Of a DNA stretch of 12,824 bases, positions 7,367-12,824 are shown in pieces. The stretch lies in assembly GCA_002717185.1 (NCBI GenBank), contig PBDC01000016.1, forward strand, positions 1 to 12,824, in the 5' to 3' direction. Numbering within the stretch: position 1 is the first letter of the stretch; every line of letters begins with the position of its first letter. Under the pieces are notes generated by a model that was given only the letters and a program-made list of their open reading frames with translations, was not told where the DNA came from and did no database searches. The position numbers were made by a program, and so were the translations under genes. This DNA is from Rhodospirillaceae bacterium (GTDB lineage Bacteria; Pseudomonadota; Alphaproteobacteria; UBA8366; GCA-2717185).

Positions 7367-8931
7367 CGGCTGGGTGCCATGCCAGTTGCGGTTTGCTCAT
7401 GCGCACCGGCCATCAGAAGGCCGATCTTCTCCGGCGTCATTTCGGGGGTCGGATAGGCTGGCGACAGTTCGCCGCGTGAGATCACTGCGACGCGGTCGGC
7501 GATTTCGAAAATTTCGTCCAGGTCCTGGCTGATCACCAGCACGGCTGCGCCCCGCTGCGCCATATCGATTAGCGCTTGCCGGATCACCCGTGCCGCACCG
7601 GCATCAACGCCCCAAGTGGGCTGGTTGATTACCAAAATGTTCGGATCGCGTGCTATCTCCCGACCGACAACGAATTTCTGCAAATTGCCGCCAGATAGCG
7701 AATGTGCGTTTGGGTTTGGTTTGCCCTTGCGCACGTCAAAGGTTTTGCTAATGCGTTGATTTATATCTTCCGCGACCGACCGATTAATCAGGCCGCGTCG
7801 GACTAGTTTCTTGCCCACGGCATGATGCGTCAAAATGACGTTTTCCGAGAGGGCGAAATTCGCAATCGCACTGTGTCCGATTCGCTCCTCCGGCACGAAG
7901 GCCGCATTACGCCGCCGGCGTTCCGTGATGCTCTCGGCGCCACACGAAACCGCAGCAAGCCGGACCATATCGGGTATTTTGCATAGCGTTTCGCCGGAAA
8001 TTGCATCGAACAATTCCACTTGACCATTCCCCGCGACACCGGCAATCGCGATGATTTCTCCGGCTTCAACGGAAATATTGATCGCCTTCAATGCGACGCC
8101 AAAGGGATCGTCCGTCGGCATGGAAAGGCCGCGTAATTCGAGCATTGGTGCGCCGCCACCGCTGCGCTTCTCCGTCTTTACCGCGCCGACTTCGCTGCCG
8201 ACCATCAGGTTCGCGAGAGATGATGCGGTTTCCTGTTTTGGGTCGACTCTAGCGACTAGTTTGCCATGTCGCAGGATCGTGGCATCGTGGCAAATGCGTT
8301 TCACTTCTTCCAGACGGTGTGAGATGTAGAGAATTGCGCATCCTTCATCGGCGAGCCGCTGCAGCGTGACGAACAGCCGATCGGCTTCCTGTGGTGTCAG
8401 CACGGCGGTCGGTTCGTCCATGATCAAAAACTGCGGTTCCTGTAATAGGCAGCGCACGATTTCAATGCGTTGTCGCTCACCAACCGAAAGGTTGGCCACA
8501 ATTGCATCGGACTTCAGCGGCAAGCCGTACTCATGGGACACGCTTTCTATTCGGTATGCCAGATCCGCCATGTCCGACTCGGAAGGCAATGCCAGCGCGA
8601 CGTTCTGCAGGACGGTTAGTGAATCGAACAAAGAAAAATGCTGGAAGACCATACCGATGCCCAAGGTGCGGGCCGCGGCGGGGCTTGCGATGGATATCGG
8701 CTGCCCCTTCCAGACGAGTTGTCCTTTCGTAGGTTGGAGCGAACCATAGATGATTTTGACTAGCGTCGATTTGCCAGCACCGTTCTCGCCGAGCAGTGCA
8801 TGAATCCTTCCTGGCTCCAATGCAAGCGTTACATCATCGTTTGCGCGCAGGTCGCCGAACATTTTGGTGATGTTTTGCGCTTCGAGTAGGAAGCTGTTCG
8901 ATCTGTTCACGCTCACCCCGTGCGATGCCAT
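7363..8931 (-). CDS. Double-domain ABC transporter ATPase, BMP/nucleoside type
   Basis: Cytoplasmic ATPase of 522 residues with two nucleotide-binding domains in one chain, as in sugar/nucleoside importers (B. subtilis YufO/NupO-like). Domain 1 is complete: Walker [10 protein letters not shown] (48-56), Q-loop Q97, signature LSVGE (148-152), Walker B FLIMDEP (168-174) and switch H205. Domain 2 is degenerate in the way usual for this family: the Walker A position reads [10 protein letters not shown] (298-307), signature LSGGN (412-416), and the Walker B end is [10 protein letters not shown], with the catalytic Glu replaced by Gln. Hydrolysis is thus expected mainly at one site. It is the first gene of the operon. 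The ATG at 8931 has no strong ribosome site, and a GTG six codons in is possible. Confidence 0.93.
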   Translation of the reverse strand: MASHGVSVNRSNSFLLEAQNITKMFGDLRANDDVTLALEPGRIHALLGENGAGKSTLVKIIYGSLQPTKGQLVWKGQPISIASPAAARTLGIGMVFQHFSLFDSLTVLQNVALALPSESDMADLAYRIESVSHEYGLPLKSDAIVANLSVGERQRIEIVRCLLQEPQFLIMDEPTAVLTPQEADRLFVTLQRLADEGCAILYISHRLEEVKRICHDATILRHGKLVARVDPKQETASSLANLMVGSEVGAVKTEKRSGGGAPMLELRGLSMPTDDPFGVALKAINISVEAGEIIAIAGVAGNGQVELFDAISGETLCKIPDMVRLAAVSCGAESITERRRRNAAFVPEERIGHSAIANFALSENVILTHHAVGKKLVRRGLINRSVAEDINQRISKTFDVRKGKPNPNAHSLSGGNLQKFVVGREIARDPNILVINQPTWGVDAGAARVIRQALIDMAQRGAAVLVISQDLDEIFEIADRVAVISRGELSPAYPTPEMTPEKIGLLMAGAHEQTATGMAPSR

Positions 8932-9013
8932 ATGGCGCTGTCATCTGTTGCCCCGCCGATATGCCATCCCGCATAACATGTTCGCAACTAAATCAAACGG
9001 GCAGGACGCTGAT
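8932..9013. promoter_or_regulatory. Divergent promoter region between transporter and enzyme genes
   Basis: Only 82 bases separate the ATPase start (-) and the PLP-enzyme start (+), so both promoters and any shared operator should lie here or just inside the genes. An 8-base palindrome AACATGTT (8975-8982), inside an imperfect GCATAACATGTTCGC, is near the middle and could be an operator. On the + strand TTGCCC (8948-8953) and CATAAC (8972-8977) are 18 bases apart and match sigma70 boxes weakly (4 of 6 each). No convincing box was found on the - strand. Confidence 0.35.
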
Positions 9014-10477
9014 ATGAGTACTGGACTCGAACGGGAGATTACGAATCAGGCGGCATATGACCGGAACCGGCAACATCTGGCGGATGCGGAGGTGGTTCTG
9101 CCGCGATTGGCCTGCCTAGCCGATCCGGCCGTTCGCTTGGTAGACAAGTCGTCATCGATCGCCGGCAGCAACCCCGATTCGCCGGACGCTGCGAACCTGT
9201 TCCGCGTTCATTGGCACAATGACGAAAGCCGGCAGGGCCTCGCCGCGGTGCCGGAACATGTTGTGTTGGGGCCAGAACTGACTGGCGTCGATGCCAAGAT
9301 TATCGTCGCGTTGGGTAATCGCTTCCCTATGATCCGCGCCCACAAGGTACTGGCTGCCTACGGATGCCTGGTCCCGCGTCTTCTGTCGGGGTCGTTCGAT
9401 GCGGTACGCCACCGGGCCGTGTGGCCATCGACCGGAAATTACTGTCGCGGGGGTGTCGCGATATCGCGTATCTTGGGCTGTCACGGGGTTGCTGTTTTGC
9501 CGGAAGGAATGAGCCGCGAGCGTTTCGCTTGGCTTGAGAATTGGGTTTCCGATCCCGGTGACATCGTCCGTACCCCAGGTACCGAGAGCAATGTGAAGGA
9601 GATCTATGACGCTTGTCACACGCTGGCGCAGGATCCAGCCAATGTTATTTTTAATCAGTTTTCCGAGTTTGGGAACTATATCGTTCATCGCGCCATTACC
9701 GGTCCGGCCCTAACCCGCATATTCGAAGCGGTGCGTGGCGATAATGTCCTTAGGGCGCGCGCGTTTGTCGCAGCCTCCGGTTCCGCCGGGACTTTGGCGG
9801 CGGGCGACCACCTGAAGGATACGCAGGGCACAGAGATTTGTGTAGTCGAGGCGCTAGAGTGTCCGACACTTCTCTACAACGGTTATGGCGAACACAATAT
9901 CCAGGGGATCGGCGACAAGCACGTCCCCTTTATCCACAATGTGATGAACACCGATTTTGTAATCGGCGTGTCCGACCGGGCGACCAATCACCTCAATATG
10001 CTGTTCAACACCGTCGTGGGCCGCGATTTCCTAAGCGGCCGCACAGGGCTGGGACGGGAGGAGCTGATCTCACTCGGCGATCTTGGCCTATCCTCGATAG
10101 CCAATATTCTCGGCGCAATAAAATACGCCAAATATGCCGGGCTAGGAAGTGAGGATGCGGTCCTAACGGTGGCGACGGACGGGGCGGAAATGTATGGCAC
10201 GGAACTAGCCAGTGCTCAGCGCGCAGCGGGTTCGATGGACACCTTGGCGGCGGCAGAAATCTATGGCCGCTACATGTTGGGTGCTGCAACGGATCACACC
10301 ATCGAACTTAATCGCCCGGACCGAGAGCGGGTATTCAATCTCGGCTACTACACCTGGGTCGAGCAACAGGCTGTGCCCTTGGAAGACTTCGATGCTCGCC
10401 GAGATCAGGCCTTCTGGGATGGTTTGATGGAAATGGTCCCGGTATGGGACGGCATGATTGATTCCTTCAACTGCTAG
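9014..10477 (+). CDS. PLP-dependent enzyme, O-acetylserine sulfhydrylase / cystathionine beta-synthase fold
   Basis: A fold-type II PLP enzyme of 487 residues. K111 (in [11 protein letters not shown]) is the likely Schiff-base lysine. It lies 31 residues before N142 of STGN (139-142), close to the K41-N71 spacing of classical O-acetylserine sulfhydrylase. ASGSAGT (254-260) fits the PLP-phosphate loop. [10 protein letters not shown], then [13 protein letters not shown] (293-305) and VIGVSD, match the sulfhydrylase block VEP..SP..HKIQGIG..F(I/V)P..V.SD. GLSSIAN and [13 protein letters not shown] match the final strands. It is much longer than cysteine synthases (about 300-330), with about 100 extra residues before the lysine and an extended C-terminus. 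The start at 9014 follows AGGA (9003-9006); the frame stays open upstream to 8864 inside the ATPase gene, which is less likely. The reaction is unknown: beta-replacement or elimination on an amino acid is plausible. Confidence 0.85.
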   Translation: MSTGLEREITNQAAYDRNRQHLADAEVVLPRLACLADPAVRLVDKSSSIAGSNPDSPDAANLFRVHWHNDESRQGLAAVPEHVVLGPELTGVDAKIIVALGNRFPMIRAHKVLAAYGCLVPRLLSGSFDAVRHRAVWPSTGNYCRGGVAISRILGCHGVAVLPEGMSRERFAWLENWVSDPGDIVRTPGTESNVKEIYDACHTLAQDPANVIFNQFSEFGNYIVHRAITGPALTRIFEAVRGDNVLRARAFVAASGSAGTLAAGDHLKDTQGTEICVVEALECPTLLYNGYGEHNIQGIGDKHVPFIHNVMNTDFVIGVSDRATNHLNMLFNTVVGRDFLSGRTGLGREELISLGDLGLSSIANILGAIKYAKYAGLGSEDAVLTVATDGAEMYGTELASAQRAAGSMDTLAAAEIYGRYMLGAATDHTIELNRPDRERVFNLGYYTWVEQQAVPLEDFDARRDQAFWDGLMEMVPVWDGMIDSFNC

Positions 10478-10547
10478 CTGCGATTTGGTTCGCATCACCC
10501 GCCATGTTTAACTAACGCTAGGGCTGGCGAATTTGGGAGAGATGACG

Positions 10548-12011
10548 ATGAATGCGGCAACGGAAATTTCCCCATCGGAAGAAATTCGCTCCAATTTGGG
10601 TCACCCAGTTCTCGACTGCGACGGTCACTATATCGAGGTCATGCCTCACTATTTTGATTTCGTCGAACAGGTCGGTGGTTCTTCGATGGTGAAAGCTTTC
10701 CGGCGCAATCGTATCGGCGAAACGCGGATGAAACCCTCGGCTTGGCACAATATGGACCGTGAGCAGCGCCAATTTCAGCTCCGCTGGCGACGGCCTTTCT
10801 ATGGCTTCCCTGCGCGCAATACACGCGACCGCGCCACGGCCATGATCCCGCGCATGCTATATGAGCGAATGGACGAGATCGGTGTCGATTTTAGCGTGCT
10901 CTACCCAACCCTGGGTCTCGACATGCTGTTCATAAAGGACGATGAAATTCGTCAGGCCGCTTGTCGCGCGCTAAACACAATGAACGCTGAAATCTGGAAG
11001 GAATTTTCCGATCGCATGACGCCTGTTGCGGCGATCCCTACTACCACGCCGGAGGAAGGCGTCGCGGAGCTTGACTACGCGATTGGCGAACTCGGTCTGA
11101 AGGCGATTATGATTTCTGGCAACGTGCATCGCTTCGTACCTCATGTCGAGCAAGAGGCGCCTGACTGGAAGCACCACGCGTTGTGGTACGACCACATGGC
11201 AATGGATAGTAAGTACGATTATGATCCATTTTGGGCGAAATGCGTCGAGCATAAGGTTGCGCCGACCTCACATGCTGGGCACCAGGGGATTGGCAGTAAT
11301 AAATCTATTTCCAGTTATGTCTACAACCATATAGGGAGCTTCGCTGAGGCTAACCACGCCTTCTGCAAGGCAGTGTTTCTCGGAGGTGTATCGAAGCGTT
11401 TCCCGGGCCTTAAATTCGGATTTCTGGAAGGAGGAGTAGGTTGGGCTCTCAGTCTACTGTCCGATACAATTGAGCATTGGGAGAAGCGTAACAAACACGC
11501 TATCGGCAACTACGATCCGAAAGCTCTCGATGTTGTGAAGTTAATGGAATATTTTCAGCATTATGGTGGCAAGACAATCGATGGCCGCGAGGATAGCTTT
11601 GTAGAGTATCTTGAGGGACTGCGGATCGATTTCGAGAACCCGGACGAGATCGATGAGTTCGAGGCCTGTGGCTGCGAGAGTAAAGACGACATCAGGGCGC
11701 AGTTCAGCAACTTTTTTTTCGGCTGCGAGGCGGATGATAAAATCAATTCCTACGCTTTCCAGGGCCCGAAGGAACGGCATTTGAATGCCATGTTCAGTTC
11801 CGATATATCGCATTGGGACGTGCCGGATATTCGCGAGTGCGTGTCCGAGGCGCATGAATTGGTCGAGGGCGGCCACATGACCAAGCAGGATTTTGAGGAT
11901 TTTATGTTCGTCAATCCAGCACGGCTGCACGCTGGTATGAACCCGGACTTCTTTAAGGGCACACGTGTCGAGCGTGAGATTGATAAGCTAAAAGTGACCG
12001 GACGCCTGTAA
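10548..12011 (+). CDS. Amidohydrolase-family (amidohydrolase_2, ACMSD-like) metal enzyme
   Basis: A TIM-barrel metal-dependent hydrolase or decarboxylase of 487 residues. It opens with VLDCDGHYIE (21-30), the D-x-D-x-H form of the first metal motif. MDEIGVDFSVLYPT (108-121) and GLKAIMISG (183-191) are barrel strands. SHAGH (241-245) supplies metal/catalytic histidines, RFPGLKFGFLEGGVGW (284-299) is typical of the PF04909 group, SSDISHWD (417-424) carries the late metal aspartate, and FMFVNPARLHA closes the domain. Compared with usual members (about 300-400) there is an extra, acidic stretch at roughly 315-383. The start is ATG 10548, with GGGAGAG (10535-10541) upstream; ATG 10542 is too close to that site. 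It lies 70 bases after the PLP gene, which contain nothing else recognisable, and 13 bases before the dehydrogenase gene. Relatives cleave or decarboxylate ring-cleavage products and carboxylated aromatics; the substrate here is unknown. Confidence 0.87.
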   Translation: MNAATEISPSEEIRSNLGHPVLDCDGHYIEVMPHYFDFVEQVGGSSMVKAFRRNRIGETRMKPSAWHNMDREQRQFQLRWRRPFYGFPARNTRDRATAMIPRMLYERMDEIGVDFSVLYPTLGLDMLFIKDDEIRQAACRALNTMNAEIWKEFSDRMTPVAAIPTTTPEEGVAELDYAIGELGLKAIMISGNVHRFVPHVEQEAPDWKHHALWYDHMAMDSKYDYDPFWAKCVEHKVAPTSHAGHQGIGSNKSISSYVYNHIGSFAEANHAFCKAVFLGGVSKRFPGLKFGFLEGGVGWALSLLSDTIEHWEKRNKHAIGNYDPKALDVVKLMEYFQHYGGKTIDGREDSFVEYLEGLRIDFENPDEIDEFEACGCESKDDIRAQFSNFFFGCEADDKINSYAFQGPKERHLNAMFSSDISHWDVPDIRECVSEAHELVEGGHMTKQDFEDFMFVNPARLHAGMNPDFFKGTRVEREIDKLKVTGRL

Positions 12012-12024
12012 TCGAGGAAAATGC

Positions 12025-12822
12025 ATGAAGGATTTTGTTGGAAAAACCGCTGTCGTCACGGGGGCGGCGAGCGGTATCGGCCGCGCCGTGTCTCTAGCAT
12101 TGGCTGATCGCGGCGCCAAATTGGTTCTGGCCGACGTTGCGACGGATGCGTTGGAAGCAGCACGTTTGGACGTCGAGGCTTGCGGAACGGAAGCGATCGG
12201 CGTCGTTACGGATGTTACCGAAAAGACCTCAGTGGAAGCACTAGCCGATGCGGCGTGGGACCGTTTTGGCGCGGTACATATTGTGCATAACAATGCTGGT
12301 GTCCTAATCCGCGCACCGTTGTTAGATGCCGAGGAGAAGGACTGGCAGTGGATTTTGGCGGTCAACCTTTGGGGTGTCATTCATGGTATAAACGCCTTCG
12401 TGCCGCGTATGCTAGAGGCTAACGAAGAAGGGCATATCGTCAATACGGCCTCGGAGGCTGGCCATTTTGCTGGCGACCTCTACGGTGTTTACAACACGTC
12501 CAAATTCGCTGTGGTAGGGTTGACAGAAAGCTTGGCGCGGGAACTGCGGAATACCAAAATTGGGGTCTCCATGCTATGCCCGGGCCAGGTCGATACCGGC
12601 ATCTTTACTAACACAAACCGGCCAACGTCCTTCAAGCGGCCGGGCGACGATGTGCCGGTGGAACGGCGCGAAGCGGACAATGCGCAGATGCCGGATGATG
12701 TGGCTGCCAAAGTTGTAGCCGCCATCGAGGCGGGGGAACTTTATATCTTTAGCCATATGGATGAGGCCCGGACGCTGATCGAGAAACGCCACGAGCGGCT
12801 GGAGCGAGCGCTGAACCCTTGA
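12025..12822 (+). CDS. Short-chain dehydrogenase/reductase
   Basis: A classical SDR oxidoreductase of 265 residues with a Rossmann fold. Visible motifs: TGAASGIG (12-19, cofactor glycine motif), D37 at the end of the second strand (LVLADV), which favours NAD(H) over NADP(H), TDV (62-64), NNAG (89-92), N114, S143 and Y156-N-T-S-K160, which form the catalytic Asn-Ser-Tyr-Lys set, and CPGQVDTGIF after the active site. The C-terminal helix region (HMDEARTLIEKRHERLERAL) is charged. The ATG at 12025 follows GAGGA (12014-12018) with good spacing and starts 13 bases after the amidohydrolase stop, so the two are surely co-transcribed. It probably oxidises or reduces an alcohol/ketone in the same pathway; the substrate cannot be told from sequence. 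The gene is complete, ending two bases before the window end. Confidence 0.93.
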   Translation: MKDFVGKTAVVTGAASGIGRAVSLALADRGAKLVLADVATDALEAARLDVEACGTEAIGVVTDVTEKTSVEALADAAWDRFGAVHIVHNNAGVLIRAPLLDAEEKDWQWILAVNLWGVIHGINAFVPRMLEANEEGHIVNTASEAGHFAGDLYGVYNTSKFAVVGLTESLARELRNTKIGVSMLCPGQVDTGIFTNTNRPTSFKRPGDDVPVERREADNAQMPDDVAAKVVAAIEAGELYIFSHMDEARTLIEKRHERLERALNP

Positions 12823-12824
12823 GT

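Noticed and set aside
7363..8070. Degenerate second ATPase domain (no Walker A lysine, Gln in place of catalytic Glu)
   Set aside because: This looked like decay at first, but the NQPTWGVD form is usual in the second domain of sugar/nucleoside-type ATPases.
8864..9013. Upstream in-frame extension of the PLP-enzyme gene into the ATPase gene
   Set aside because: The extra 50 residues would overlap the divergent ATPase coding sequence and look non-conserved; ATG 9014 has a plausible ribosome site and a sensible N-terminus.
9152..9688. 178-codon open frame on the - strand opposite the PLP-enzyme gene
   Set aside because: It is fully antisense to a gene with clear domain motifs, has no recognisable domain of its own, and arises from the base composition of the real gene.
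11712..11719. Run of eight T in the amidohydrolase gene as a possible frameshift or phase-variation site
   Set aside because: The frame reads through without interruption into the conserved late metal-ligand motif, and one eight-base run is not enough evidence for slippage.

Overview
The window looks like chromosomal DNA of an alphaproteobacterium, probably Rhodospirillales-like. This rests on the gene order rnpA-yidD-yidC-engB(ysxC)-argB, on a YidC with lysine instead of arginine in its first core membrane helix, and on moderately high G+C (estimated by eye). The species cannot be named from the sequence alone.

Left part (1-3972, + strand): a tightly packed housekeeping block. It holds the 3' end of rnpA (RNase P protein), yidD (overlapping rnpA), yidC (starting inside the yidD stop codon), engB (apparently starting at a CTG that overlaps the yidC stop codon) and argB (acetylglutamate kinase). 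The first four genes link RNA processing, membrane protein insertion and ribosome assembly. argB is the second enzyme of arginine synthesis.

Middle (3973-4267): a convergent gap of 295 bases with no convincing gene. It contains a perfect 18-bp inverted repeat (4031-4048 / 4166-4183). The inner half of its left arm can also form a competing local hairpin. A separate 8-bp inverted repeat overlaps the argB stop codon.

Right-middle (4268-8931, - strand): a complete four-gene ABC uptake operon of the BMP/nucleoside type. In transcription order it encodes a double ATPase, permease 1, permease 2 and a secreted BMP-family binding protein. The genes overlap or lie within about 30 bases of one another.

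Right (9014-12822, + strand): divergent from the transporter is a three-gene run. It encodes an O-acetylserine sulfhydrylase/cystathionine beta-synthase-fold PLP enzyme with extra terminal regions, a large amidohydrolase_2-family metal enzyme with an insertion, and a short-chain dehydrogenase 13 bases downstream. Transporter and enzymes together look like an accessory uptake-and-catabolism locus for a small, probably nitrogen-containing, molecule. The substrate is unknown and this link is inference from gene order. This locus is the best candidate in the window for an undescribed pathway.

No tRNA, rRNA, CRISPR array, transposase or phage gene was seen.
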